From positions 1-64,000 of the forward strand of contig UQLB01000012.1 of NCBI GenBank assembly GCA_900541725.1: a stretch of DNA of 64,000 bases, given 5' to 3'. Position 1 is the first letter of the stretch; every line of letters starts with the position of its first letter. Positions 49,973 to 58,522 of this stretch are shown in pieces. Under the pieces are notes generated by a model. It had not been told where the DNA came from and made no database searches. It saw only the letters and a list, made by a program, of their open reading frames with translations. This stretch comes from an uncultured Collinsella sp. (GTDB lineage Bacteria > Actinomycetota > Coriobacteriia > Coriobacteriales > Coriobacteriaceae). Both the position numbers and the translations under genes were made by a program.

Positions 49973-50956
49973 ATGTCTCGGTATTGCGCCTCGTGCGGCA
50001 AGCTTCTTGCAGATGATGCCAAGTTCTGCACCTCGTGCGGTGCACCCGTTGAGCAGACAACCGCAAGCAATGGCCAACCCGCGTTTGAGCAGACCGGCTC
50101 CCTCGATACGCCGCAAGCTAAGCCGGACGACCCCCTCGTCTATCGCCCCGACCCCGCCGCCAGCCCCGCAGCGGTCGAAACGACGCAGCGCATACCCGTC
50201 GCGGGTACCCCGCCCCAACAGCAACCGGCATCTACGTACGCGCCTGATTCACCGCAGGCCCCCGCCGCAAAAAAGAGCGCCACCAGGGCGCTTGTCGCCG
50301 TTATCGTTGTGCTGGTGGCAATCATCATCGCCCTGGTCGTTTTCTTTGTGATCAAGCCTTTCGACAACGCCGCCACGCAGACGACTGCCGAGGTAGCTAA
50401 GCTGCACCATGACGTCGACTCCGACGACCTTAAGTCTCTCGGTGACCCCAATAGCCTTTTCGACGATGACGACGAGGACGACGAGGATGGCAGCCAGGCG
50501 ACCCTCTCCGAGCAGAACCTCTACCGTCGCCTGAGCGAATACTACGACCTGCTCGAAGATCTCGATAGCCAGGTCCGTGCCTGCGCGCAGGCCTTCAATG
50601 GCGGTTATCTGGAAGAGGACCGTACCATCCGTCAAAATCTCGCTGATGTCGCCGAGCGCACAGAAGACACCATCGAGCAGTACTACGATATCGTCGAGGA
50701 CCTGGACGTCCCCATGAGCTCTAAGAACTACAGCTCCTGGAAAGACATCGTTGCCCTGTATGACGACCTGGACCACCGCATCGACGCGATCTGCGATGCC
50801 TGGGAGATCAGCCTAAAGTACGCAAAACCCGCGGACCATAAGGACGAAATCGTGGCGCCGCTGGCACGCGACAACGTGGCGGGCACCAATGACAATAAGT
50901 ATCGCCTAGACTTTGAGGAGCGCTATCCCGGCGCCAAACCCGTCGAAGTGAACTAG
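49973..50956 (+). CDS. Zinc-ribbon membrane protein
   Basis: A 327-aa protein beginning with a zinc ribbon (YCASCGKLL...FCTSCGAPV, residues 4-26). It has a Pro/Gln/Ala-rich linker to about 100, a single membrane helix (ALVAVIVVLVAIIIALVVFFVI, split here by position about 104-126), and an extracytoplasmic, acidic, helical domain. Zinc-ribbon plus single-helix proteins of this kind are common and mostly uncharacterised. AAAGGAG precedes the ATG. It is monocistronic and flanked by REP repeats on both sides. Confidence 0.8.
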   Translation: MSRYCASCGKLLADDAKFCTSCGAPVEQTTASNGQPAFEQTGSLDTPQAKPDDPLVYRPDPAASPAAVETTQRIPVAGTPPQQQPASTYAPDSPQAPAAKKSATRALVAVIVVLVAIIIALVVFFVIKPFDNAATQTTAEVAKLHHDVDSDDLKSLGDPNSLFDDDDEDDEDGSQATLSEQNLYRRLSEYYDLLEDLDSQVRACAQAFNGGYLEEDRTIRQNLADVAERTEDTIEQYYDIVEDLDVPMSSKNYSSWKDIVALYDDLDHRIDAICDAWEISLKYAKPADHKDEIVAPLARDNVAGTNDNKYRLDFEERYPGAKPVEVN

Positions 50957-50967
50957 TCGCATGCGAC

Positions 50968-51010
50968 GGTCTTAAACGACTAGTCATTCAAGAACGTCCC
51001 CAATGACTAC
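50968..51010. repeat. REP-family repeat copy
   Basis: It contains TAGTCATTCAAGAACGTCCC and CAATGACTA borders, the canonical form of the family. Confidence 0.8.
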
Positions 51011-51013
51011 GCA

Positions 51014-51053
51014 AAAAACGAGCGAGGATCATGGGACCCTCGCTCGTTTTTGT
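51014..51053. terminator. Bidirectional terminator between the zinc-ribbon gene and topA
   Basis: AAAAACGAGCGAGG / CCCTCGCTCGTTTTT is followed by TGTTTT. It serves both convergent genes. Confidence 0.9.
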
Positions 51054-51078
51054 TTTGGGCTATGTTTCGGCTGCGCCG

Positions 51079-53673
51079 CTACTTGTCGGCGGCCGCCTTC
51101 TTGGTGGTCGTCTTTTTCGCGGCAGTCTTCTTGGCAGTCGACTTCTTGGCGGTCGAAGTCTTCTTTGCTGCCGTGGTTTTCTTCGCCGTGCTCGCCTTGG
51201 TCGCAGTCTTGCGGCCGCGGGCGGGCTTCTTCTCCTTGGTCGGGCAGTCCATGTTGACGCAGATACGCCACGGACCGCGCGCCGTGTTGACCACCACGAT
51301 GGGAGCGCCGCACTCGGGACAGGTCTCGCCCGTCGCCTCGAGTTTGCCACGCGCCGGCAGCGGATAGCTCACGCCGCAATCATCATAGTTGGTGCAGCGG
51401 ATAAAGCGCTTGCCGCTCTTTTCGCTCTTGTGCGCAATTAGGTCGCCATGGCGTCCTGCCTCGGCGCACACCTTGCACTCGCCCACCTTAAGGTCGGGCT
51501 CGTAGTTGGTGGGGCACGTGGGGTTCACGCAGATCTCGAAAGCCTTTTGGCGGAACGGCTGGCACTTAATGCGCGGCGCGCCGCACTCGGGGCACACGGC
51601 CGCCTCGCCCTCGAGCGGGCTTACCTTGACGCCGCTCGGCACCGGATAAGTCACGTCGCAGTCGGGCCAGCCCATGCAGCCGATAAAGCTGCCGCGGGTC
51701 TTGGCGCTCGTCTTCATAACCAGGTCCTTGCCGCACTTGGGGCAGGCGCCCACGCGCGCATCGGCCGTGACGGCGTCGCTGATGGCATCGCCCAGCTCCT
51801 GCGTGTGCTTGAGCAGCTCGTCGAGCACGCCGGCCAGCAGCGCGCGCGAGTGCGTCACGACATGCTCTTCGGTGTCCTCGCCGCGCTCCACGCGGGTCAT
51901 GTCGCCGTCGAGCTCGCTGGTCATATCGGGGCTCGTGATGCGCGGAGCAAACTGCGTCAGCGCGTCGATGATGGCGATGCCCAGCTGACTCGGCTCAACC
52001 GGATCATTTTTGAGATAGCGCACGGCATACAGGCGCTCGATGATGCTCGCGCGCGTGGACTTGGTGCCCAGGCCGCGCTTTTCCATCTCCTGCACGAGCT
52101 TGCCCTGGCTGTAGCGCGCGGGCGGCTCGGTCTGCTTGGCCTCGAGCTTAATGTCGAACACGTCGACCGTGTCGCCCTGCTCCAGCGGCGGCATCTGCTC
52201 GTCGCGCTTGAGTCCATACGGGTATGCCTCGCGGAAACCGGGGGTCACGAGCACGTCGCCCGAGGCCACGAACGGCTCGCCGTTGACGTCAAGCTCGAGC
52301 TTGGTGTTCTCGATGGTCGCGGGCCCCATAAGCGTCGCCAGGAAGCGGCGGGCGATGAGGTCGTAGAGCTTGCGCTGGCCGCCGTCGAGCGTGGACGGAT
52401 CGCCCTCGCCCGTGGGGTAAATAGGCGGGTGGTCGGTGGTCTCGACTTTGCCGCGCGTGGGCTTCATGGGTCCGGCGAGCACCTTTTTGCACACGGGCGC
52501 CAGCGCCGGGTTAATCTTTGCCAGATCGCTCACCACGGCGCCCAGATCGAGCGTCGCAGGGTACACGGTATTGTCGACACGCGGGTAGCTGATGAGACCG
52601 GCCATGTAGAGGGACTCGGCGATGCGCATCGTACGCGCAGGCGAGATGCCCTCAGCCGCGGCGGCAGCCTGCAGCGAGGTTGTCGCAAACGGCGTGGGCG
52701 GCTGCTGCTTACGCGAGCGCTTGGTCACCGCGGCAACGGTCGCCGTCTTGGCGCCGTCGACGTGACCATACGCCGTCTCGGCAGCATCCTTGTCGGTAAA
52801 GCGCGCCGTCTTGTGCGCAATCTTAAAGCGGTCGTCCTCGGCAGCACCCTGCGCGGCGCCCATGCCGCGGATCTGCCAATAGTCCTCGGGCACAAACGCC
52901 ATGCGCTCGCGCTCACGCTCGACCACCAGGGCAAGCGTCGGCGTCTGCACGCGGCCGGCGGAACGCACGTTACCAAAGCCGCCAAACTTGGCGAGCGTCA
53001 GGTAGCGCGTGAGCACCGCGCCCCAAATGAGGTCGATGTGCTGACGGCTCTCGCCGGCGTCGGCCAAGTTCTGGTCGAGCGAGACGAGATTATCAAAGGC
53101 CTGCGTAATCTCGGCCTTGGTAAACGAAGAATACTGGGCGCGGGCGACCGGCAAGTCGGGCGCAACCTCGCGCACCTTGTTGAGAGCGTCCGAACCGATC
53201 AGCTCGCCCTCGCGATCGAAGTCCGTGGCGATAATGACGCTGTCGGACTTTTTAGCGAGGTTCTTGAGCGAACGAATGAGCTCCTTCTCGGCCGGCAGCT
53301 TAATGACAGGCGCCCAGGTGAGGTAAGGCAGGCTCTCGAGCTTCCAGCCCTTGATGGAAATGCCATCGGCAAGGAACGGCTTACGCTTGGTGTCGTAAGG
53401 CGGACGAGCCAGGCCATCGGGCATGTCGGCCGGCAGTATCTCGCCGTCCTCGGTGACCGAATACCAGCCCAGCTTTTTATCGAACAGCACGCTGTCGCAA
53501 AAATCGGGCGCAAGGATGTGACCGGCAAGGCCGATCGTCACGCACTCCTCGCCCTTCCACTCAAAACGGTAGATGGCGGTGTTGTACACCTTGTCCTTTT
53601 TGGGCTTGCCCGTGGACAGACGCTCGGCAATCTGACGCGCGGCGTCGTTTTTCTCGGCGATGATGAGCTTCAA
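51079..53673 (-). CDS. topA: DNA topoisomerase I (type IA) with zinc ribbons and a histone-like tail
   Basis: An 864-aa type IA topoisomerase. It has an N-terminal Toprim domain (KLIIAEKNDAARQIAERL; acidic motif DFDREGELIG near 155), SAGRVQTPTLALVVE near 240 and the catalytic Tyr in LISYPRVDNTVYP near 355. At least four Cys4 zinc-ribbon motifs follow (about 640-815). A C-terminal tail of about 45 residues is made of Lys/Ala/Thr repeats (TAKK type), resembling histone H1-like DNA-binding tails known from actinobacterial topoisomerases. It relaxes negative supercoils. It is downstream of hypB. Confidence 0.92.
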   Translation of the reverse strand: MKLIIAEKNDAARQIAERLSTGKPKKDKVYNTAIYRFEWKGEECVTIGLAGHILAPDFCDSVLFDKKLGWYSVTEDGEILPADMPDGLARPPYDTKRKPFLADGISIKGWKLESLPYLTWAPVIKLPAEKELIRSLKNLAKKSDSVIIATDFDREGELIGSDALNKVREVAPDLPVARAQYSSFTKAEITQAFDNLVSLDQNLADAGESRQHIDLIWGAVLTRYLTLAKFGGFGNVRSAGRVQTPTLALVVERERERMAFVPEDYWQIRGMGAAQGAAEDDRFKIAHKTARFTDKDAAETAYGHVDGAKTATVAAVTKRSRKQQPPTPFATTSLQAAAAAEGISPARTMRIAESLYMAGLISYPRVDNTVYPATLDLGAVVSDLAKINPALAPVCKKVLAGPMKPTRGKVETTDHPPIYPTGEGDPSTLDGGQRKLYDLIARRFLATLMGPATIENTKLELDVNGEPFVASGDVLVTPGFREAYPYGLKRDEQMPPLEQGDTVDVFDIKLEAKQTEPPARYSQGKLVQEMEKRGLGTKSTRASIIERLYAVRYLKNDPVEPSQLGIAIIDALTQFAPRITSPDMTSELDGDMTRVERGEDTEEHVVTHSRALLAGVLDELLKHTQELGDAISDAVTADARVGACPKCGKDLVMKTSAKTRGSFIGCMGWPDCDVTYPVPSGVKVSPLEGEAAVCPECGAPRIKCQPFRQKAFEICVNPTCPTNYEPDLKVGECKVCAEAGRHGDLIAHKSEKSGKRFIRCTNYDDCGVSYPLPARGKLEATGETCPECGAPIVVVNTARGPWRICVNMDCPTKEKKPARGRKTATKASTAKKTTAAKKTSTAKKSTAKKTAAKKTTTKKAAADK

Positions 53674-53727
53674 AAGAGGCTCCTATCTCGTATCTCTGCG
53701 GCTACGCCCGCCCGTATGGCGGCCGAC

Positions 53728-54411
53728 TTACGCCCTTGCTTGCTCAATCTGCCCGATGAGCCAATCGCACCAGGCATCCATGCCCTCGCCCTTACGCGCG
53801 CTGACGGAAAACCGCGGCGCCTGCGGATTGAGGTCATCGAGTGTCTTAGTATACCTATCCATGTCAAAATCGAAAGCCGGGGCCACATCGACCTTGTTGA
53901 GCAGCTGCGCGCCGGCGTGCTGGAAGATGCCCGGGTACTTGATGGGCTTGTCGTCGCCCTCGGGCACCGAGAGAATCATGATGGACAGGTTTTCGCCCAG
54001 GTCAAAGTCGACTGGGCAGACCAGGTTACCCACGTTTTCGATAAAGATGACGTCGATGTTTTGAAGACCCACAGCCTGGTCGAAGGCGTCAACTGCCTCC
54101 ATGATCATGTTGCCCTCGAGATGGCACAGGCCGCCCGTGTTGATCTGGATGGCGGGCATGCCGGCTTCCTTCATGGTGATGGCGTCGACATCCGAGGCGA
54201 TATCGCCCTCGATGACGGCACAGCGCAGGCCGGCCTTGTCACGTAGACGCTCGTTGGTGCCCAGGATCGTGGTAGTCTTGCCCGAGCCGGGGCTTGACAG
54301 CACATTGATCACATAGGTGTTTGTCTCTTTAAATCGCTGTCGCAGCTGATCTGCCAGGCGCTCATTGCGCGACAGAATCGGCGACGCGATATCAATCGTT
54401 TTCTCGGCCAT
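53728..54411 (-). CDS. hypB: Hydrogenase/urease nickel incorporation GTPase HypB
   Basis: A 227-aa SIMIBI GTPase: P-loop LSSPGSGKTTT near residue 36, EGDIASDVDA near 68, the metal-site Cys-His in GGLCHLEGNM near 95, ENVGNLVCP near 125 and LLNKVD near 170. It inserts nickel into [NiFe] hydrogenase with HypA. The N-terminal CxxCGC motif of E. coli HypB is absent. No hydrogenase subunit gene is in the window. ATG 54411 follows AAGGAG. Confidence 0.93.
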   Translation of the reverse strand: MAEKTIDIASPILSRNERLADQLRQRFKETNTYVINVLSSPGSGKTTTILGTNERLRDKAGLRCAVIEGDIASDVDAITMKEAGMPAIQINTGGLCHLEGNMIMEAVDAFDQAVGLQNIDVIFIENVGNLVCPVDFDLGENLSIMILSVPEGDDKPIKYPGIFQHAGAQLLNKVDVAPAFDFDMDRYTKTLDDLNPQAPRFSVSARKGEGMDAWCDWLIGQIEQARA

Positions 54412-54466
54412 ATTCGGCACTCCTTAATTTCCAACATTTATACCCCGTCCCCAGGTGGCTGGCGGG

Positions 54467-54823
54467 CTAATCGTCGGGGGTTTCAATTTCGATACTTGCG
54501 ATGTCGAGCTCGCGACCGTGCAGCAGGCGCACGTTGGCGCCGCCACACTGGGGACAGCGACAATGAAAGCGATCGTGATCGAAAACCTCACCGCAGTCCA
54601 GACACTCGCTTTGTGGATGGACCTCCTCCACGGCAAGCTCGCAGCCGCGCGTGAGCGGGTCCTCGTCGCGAAACGTCTCCCACGCAAAGTCGAGCGCCTC
54701 GCGCACGACCTCGGTCATATCCCCGATACGCAGCGTTACCAAAACGGCGCGCGAGGCCCCCGCCCCACGCGCCGCGCTAATCACTGTATCGAGTATGCCG
54801 TTGACAATGCCAACCTCGTGCAT
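54467..54823 (-). CDS. hypA: Hydrogenase nickel metallochaperone HypA
   Basis: A 118-aa HypA. It has the nickel-binding N-terminus MHEVGIVNGIL (His2) and a zinc site made of CLDCGEVF and CPQCG near residues 74-95. It delivers nickel with HypB, whose gene follows 55 bp downstream. It is encoded just after tatC in the same direction. Confidence 0.95.
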   Translation of the reverse strand: MHEVGIVNGILDTVISAARGAGASRAVLVTLRIGDMTEVVREALDFAWETFRDEDPLTRGCELAVEEVHPQSECLDCGEVFDHDRFHCRCPQCGGANVRLLHGRELDIASIEIETPDD

Positions 54824-54829
54824 ACCGAT

Positions 54830-55621
54830 TTACTCCTCGTCGTCCTCGTCGTCCGAGAACAGGTCCAGACGACTCACGAACAAGCCCTCCTTGCCCTCGC
54901 GCGCGGTAATGACCACACGGGCGATGGCAAGCGAAATCTCGTAGAGCGAGAGCAGGGCACCATACATGAGGCCCAGCGTAACGGGCGAGCCGTCGGGCGT
55001 AATCACAGCCGATCCCACAAGCAGGCCAACGTATACATAACGCCAGGCACCGCGGAAAGCAGCGTAGGACACGATGTGGAAGACGGACAGGTAGAAGATG
55101 ATGAGCGGCAGCTCAAACGCCACGCCAAAGCCGATCATAAAGAGCAGCTCCATGTTGACGTAGTTCTCCAGATCGGGCAGCGCCGTAGCGACGGCCGAGG
55201 TCTCGCCGATGAGCCACTCAAAGCCCGCGGGAATGATGATGAAGTAGCAGAAAATGGCGCCCAGGAAGAACAGCACCGTCGAGGCGAGCACCGTGGGCAC
55301 GACCCACTTGCGCTCGTTGGGGCGAAGCGCCGGCAGGAAAAACGCCAAGATCTGCCAGATGATCATGGGCGTGCACATGACAACGGCCATCTTGATGGCC
55401 AGCGAAAAGCGCAGACCAAAGCCGCCGAGCGTAGTGGTGATGTAGAACTTACCGTCCGGCACAAAAGAGCGGATGGGGTCTTCCAGGATATCGAGCACCA
55501 CGGGCGTGGCAAAATACAGCACGATAGCGGCGGCAAACACCGACACGACTACGATGGTCAGACGGCGACGGAGCTCTCCCAGGTGATCGAAGAGCGGCAT
55601 ACGCGCAGGTCCGATAGGCAT
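54830..55621 (-). CDS. tatC: Twin-arginine translocase subunit TatC
   Basis: A 263-aa protein with six hydrophobic segments. It starts with the conserved PLFDHLGELRRRL motif, has FGLRFSLAIKMAVVMCTPMIIWQ near residue 70 and VVPTVLASTVLFFLGAIFCYF near 110, and ends in an acidic tail (DDEDDEE). It is the receptor for folded Tat substrates. Its ATG overlaps the tatA stop (TAATG), so the two are translationally coupled. Confidence 0.95.
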   Translation of the reverse strand: MPIGPARMPLFDHLGELRRRLTIVVVSVFAAAIVLYFATPVVLDILEDPIRSFVPDGKFYITTTLGGFGLRFSLAIKMAVVMCTPMIIWQILAFFLPALRPNERKWVVPTVLASTVLFFLGAIFCYFIIIPAGFEWLIGETSAVATALPDLENYVNMELLFMIGFGVAFELPLIIFYLSVFHIVSYAAFRGAWRYVYVGLLVGSAVITPDGSPVTLGLMYGALLSLYEISLAIARVVITAREGKEGLFVSRLDLFSDDEDDEE

Positions 55622-56208
55622 TACTCATCGCCTCCCTTCGGGGCGTCGGCGGCAGCGGCGTCGTCCTCGGCCTCGAGCTCGCGAGCGAGCTGGTCGACGA
55701 CAGCCTTGCGCTTACGGGGACGACGGGCGTAGAGGTCAGCCGTCGTGGGCTCTGCCGGCTCGGGCTCGGGCTCCGGCTCTGCAGCAGGCTCGGGCTCGGC
55801 GACGGCAGCGGCAGGCTCGGCCTTGGCGGACTCGGCGCTCTCGGCCTCATCAGCAGCGCCTTCGCCCTCGGTGGCACCCTCGCTCGCAGCCTTCTCGGCG
55901 GCAAGGCGGGCACGACGCTCGGCAAAAGTCTCCTTCTTTGCGGGCGCAGCCGTCTCGACGGCACCCTCGTCCGCATCGGAATCGTCATCGACGGCAGCCT
56001 TCTTGGGCTTGACCGGGGCCGACGCGGCCTCGCTTACCGGATCGATAATCTCGGACTGAACAACGGCCGTCATCTTTTCCTGCGTCTCGCGGAACTGACG
56101 GATGGCACGGCCGATTGTGCGGCCCATCTGCGGGAGCTTATCCGGGCCAAACAGCAAAAAGCCGAAGACCACGATGATCGCGAGCTCACCCTCTCCAATA
56201 CCAAACAC
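55621..56208 (-). CDS. tatA: Twin-arginine translocase TatA/TatB family protein
   Basis: A 195-aa protein. An N-terminal helix (GEGELAIIVVFGFLLFGPDKLPQMGR) is followed by an amphipathic helix (TIGRAIRQFRET), then a long Ala/Glu/Pro-rich, probably disordered tail with PEPEPEP repeats (about 120-155) and a basic RRPRKRKAV patch. It is longer than typical TatA (60-90 aa), so a TatB-like or dual role is possible. I use the GTG at 56208, 5 bases behind GGAGG, rather than an upstream ATG that would put 15 non-conserved residues before the helix. Confidence 0.88.
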   Translation of the reverse strand: MFGIGEGELAIIVVFGFLLFGPDKLPQMGRTIGRAIRQFRETQEKMTAVVQSEIIDPVSEAASAPVKPKKAAVDDDSDADEGAVETAAPAKKETFAERRARLAAEKAASEGATEGEGAADEAESAESAKAEPAAAVAEPEPAAEPEPEPEPAEPTTADLYARRPRKRKAVVDQLARELEAEDDAAAADAPKGGDE

Positions 56209-56361
56209 ACATACCTCCAAGGCTCGATGTGAGTCGAGCCCGCACCGCGCCATTCGGCCGGAACTCGTCTATTCATTCGGTCAAGTATAGCGCCCGGACG
56301 CCAAAACGTCCGAGCGCATCACAAACATATGCCAAACGGCACGCCCCTTTTGGGGCAGGGC

Positions 56362-56676
56362 TTATGCCGCCGTGATCGAGATCTCCTGGTCGACGCCCAG
56401 CAGCTGAACCACGCGCATCACCGGGGGCTGCACATTGGTGCAGCTAAAGCGCTTGCCGTGGTCGACCGCGTGGTGCGCGGCGCCCACGAGCACGCCAATG
56501 CCCGTCGAATCAATGTAGCTCACCTGGGCAAAGTCGAGCTCAACGGCCTCGGTGGGCTGCTCGAGCGCCAAGTCGATGGCGTTGCGCAGACTATCGGCAT
56601 TGGAGATATCAATCTCGCCGGTTACCTTAATGGTATAGAGCTCTGGCGTGGGGTTGGTGGAAATACCCAAATCCAT
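56362..56676 (-). CDS. STAS-domain anti-sigma-factor antagonist-like protein
   Basis: A 104-aa STAS protein. The family motif with the phosphorylatable Ser is SYIDSTGIGVLVGA near residue 55, and the N-terminal beta strand YTIKVTGEIDIS is typical. It probably works in a partner-switching pathway with an anti-sigma kinase, but no kinase, phosphatase or sigma factor gene is nearby. A 51-bp gap separates it from the upstream aminotransferase gene. The 56209-56361 gap has only short hairpins. Confidence 0.85.
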   Translation of the reverse strand: MDLGISTNPTPELYTIKVTGEIDISNADSLRNAIDLALEQPTEAVELDFAQVSYIDSTGIGVLVGAAHHAVDHGKRFSCTNVQPPVMRVVQLLGVDQEISITAA

Positions 56677-56727
56677 GTATACGCTCCTTTACGTATCGAA
56701 AGTGCGGATAGTACGGGAAGCCGCGCG

Positions 56728-58032
56728 TTAGGCGCGCTCGGCACGCGCAAGCTCGGCAGCGACCAGCTTCACAGCCAGCACCAGCACATCGAGCGCGGCC
56801 TCCAGGTCCTCGACCGTGGGATAGCTCGGCGCGATGCGGATGTTGGTGTCGCACGGGTCCTTGCCATAGGGCCAGGTAGCACCGGCCGGCGTGAGCTTGA
56901 CGCCCAGGTCGGCGCAAAGCGCGGCTACCTTCTGGGCCGAGCCCTCGGGACCATCGAAGCTTACAAAGTAGCCGCCGCGGGGGTGCGTCCAGGTGGCACA
57001 GTCTGTGTCGCCCAAGCCCTCGGTGAGCTTGCGCTCGACGGCCTCAAAGCGCGGACGCAGGAACTCGGCATGCTTTTTCATGTGCTCCTTGACCGCCTCG
57101 ATGGTGGGAAGGAAGCGTACGTGGCGCAGCTGGTTGAGCTTGTCGGCGCTGATAAGGCCGGCCTTCAGGCACTTGGAGAACTCCGCGATAACCGCGGGGC
57201 TCGCACCGATAAAGCCGATGCCGGCGCCCGGGAAGGTGATCTTGGACGTCGAGGCAAAGGCCACCACGCGGTCCTCGGTGCCCGCCGCGCGAGCGAGATC
57301 AAAGATGTTGGCGAGCTCGTCGGTCTCGTCGTACAGGTCGTGCACGCAGTAGGCGTTGTCCCAGAAGATGCGGAAATCGGGCGCGGCCGTGGGCATCTCG
57401 ACCAGGCGACGCACGGTGTCCTCGCTAAAGGTGATGCCCGTGGGGTTGGAATACTTGGGCACGCACCAGATGCCCTTGATGGAGTCGTCGGCGGCAACCA
57501 AGCGCTCGATCTCGTCCATGTCGGGGCCGTTGTCGGTCATCGCGACGGGGACATTCTCGATACCCAAGTCGGCAGTGATGCCAAAGTGGCGGTCGTAGCC
57601 GGGAACAGGGCACAGGAACTTGACCTTCTTGCCGTCATGCGCGGCCTCATAAGCCTCCCAAGGCTCGCTACCGCACGAGCCGCAGCGCCAGAACATGCCG
57701 GCGATATCGTGCTCGATCAGCAGGCTCGACGAACCCAGTACGAGCGTCTGCTCGGCGGGGCAACCCAGGAACTCCCCCGCCAGCTTGCGTGCCGAGGGAA
57801 TGCCCTCAAAGCAACCGTAGTTGGAGCAGTCGACGTTGCCGTCGTGCAGATCGGCATCGGCATTGAGGATATCGAGCATGGGTCGAGAGATGCCCACCTG
57901 GGAGGGCGACGGCTTGCCGCGGGCCATGTCGAGCGCCAGGCCCTTGGCCTTGACCTCGGCGACCTCGGCTTTGAGCGCCTCGATGGCGGCATCGAGTTCG
58001 GTGGTTTCCATCTTCTGGTAGATCGTCTGCAT
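56728..58032 (-). CDS. Class I/II PLP-dependent aminotransferase (AspT-like)
   Basis: A 434-aa fold-type I aminotransferase of the actinobacterial aspartate aminotransferase type. Motifs: ARGKPSPSQVGIS near residue 37, NYGCFEGIPSARKLAGEFLG near 72, VPKYSNPTGITFSEDTV near 190, DNAYCVHDL near 225, the PLP-Lys in ASTSKITFPGAGIGFI near 262, and NIRIAPSYP near 390. It probably makes aspartate or glutamate by transamination; the donor is not certain. Start ATG 58032. Confidence 0.88.
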   Translation of the reverse strand: MQTIYQKMETTELDAAIEALKAEVAEVKAKGLALDMARGKPSPSQVGISRPMLDILNADADLHDGNVDCSNYGCFEGIPSARKLAGEFLGCPAEQTLVLGSSSLLIEHDIAGMFWRCGSCGSEPWEAYEAAHDGKKVKFLCPVPGYDRHFGITADLGIENVPVAMTDNGPDMDEIERLVAADDSIKGIWCVPKYSNPTGITFSEDTVRRLVEMPTAAPDFRIFWDNAYCVHDLYDETDELANIFDLARAAGTEDRVVAFASTSKITFPGAGIGFIGASPAVIAEFSKCLKAGLISADKLNQLRHVRFLPTIEAVKEHMKKHAEFLRPRFEAVERKLTEGLGDTDCATWTHPRGGYFVSFDGPEGSAQKVAALCADLGVKLTPAGATWPYGKDPCDTNIRIAPSYPTVEDLEAALDVLVLAVKLVAAELARAERA

Positions 58033-58181
58033 GGGTGCGACCTTTCGCGAAGCGGGACGTTGCAGTTCGTCTAAGTATAGACCGCCACCGCCGCAACGGC
58101 ATGAAGCCGTGATAGATTAAGTTCATCGCAATGAATTATGAATCGCCGCGCATGCCGGCGTGGGGCGCCCAAGGAGGCACT

Positions 58182-58436
58182 ATGGAATACGGATCGTTCC
58201 AGGCCGAGGAATTCGGCGACCTGCAGCGCCTGGTCGACGGGCTGTTTTATGACCGCCGCGCCATCGACCGCCTGGATCTCATCGTGCAGGCCGAGATCTT
58301 AGACCTCGCGCCCGACCTCATGGAAATCGTCAACCTTTTGCCGCCCGGCTACTACGACCGCCAATCGCTTTGCGACCAGCTCAACTCCGCCTTGGCCGCC
58401 CACGGCTGGGGCGCCGTCTACGGCACCGTGGAATAA
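58182..58436 (+). CDS. Small conserved hypothetical protein
   Basis: An 84-aa acidic protein with no family I recognise: MEYGSFQAEEFGDLQRLVDG, then a helical region rich in Leu/Asp and LLPPGYYDRQSL near residue 55. I start at ATG 58182 because AAGGAGG lies 4 bases upstream; the open frame begins 17 codons earlier. It is flanked by a REP repeat and a terminator, and divergent from the aminotransferase gene. Confidence 0.7.
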   Translation: MEYGSFQAEEFGDLQRLVDGLFYDRRAIDRLDLIVQAEILDLAPDLMEIVNLLPPGYYDRQSLCDQLNSALAAHGWGAVYGTVE

Positions 58437-58439
58437 GCC

Positions 58440-58468
58440 TAGTCATTTAAGAACGTCCCCAATGACTA
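58440..58468. repeat. REP-family repeat copy
   Basis: The canonical TAGTCATTTAAGAACGTCCC with a CAATGACTA end, directly after the stop of the small ORF. Confidence 0.8.
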
Positions 58469-58505
58469 AAACGCCGCTTGTGATGGTGTTCACAGGCGGC
58501 GTTTT
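58468..58505. terminator. Bidirectional terminator between the small ORF and nhaA
   Basis: AAAACGCCGCTTGTGA / TCACAGGCGGCGTTTT with a short loop. T-runs are on both sides. Confidence 0.88.
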
Positions 58506-58522
58506 CAAACTTGTATGTGCTC

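Noticed and set aside
51448..54246. 932-aa plus-strand open frame
   Set aside because: It is antisense to topA and hypB and made of His/Arg/Leu/Gly repeats typical of an anti-coding frame.
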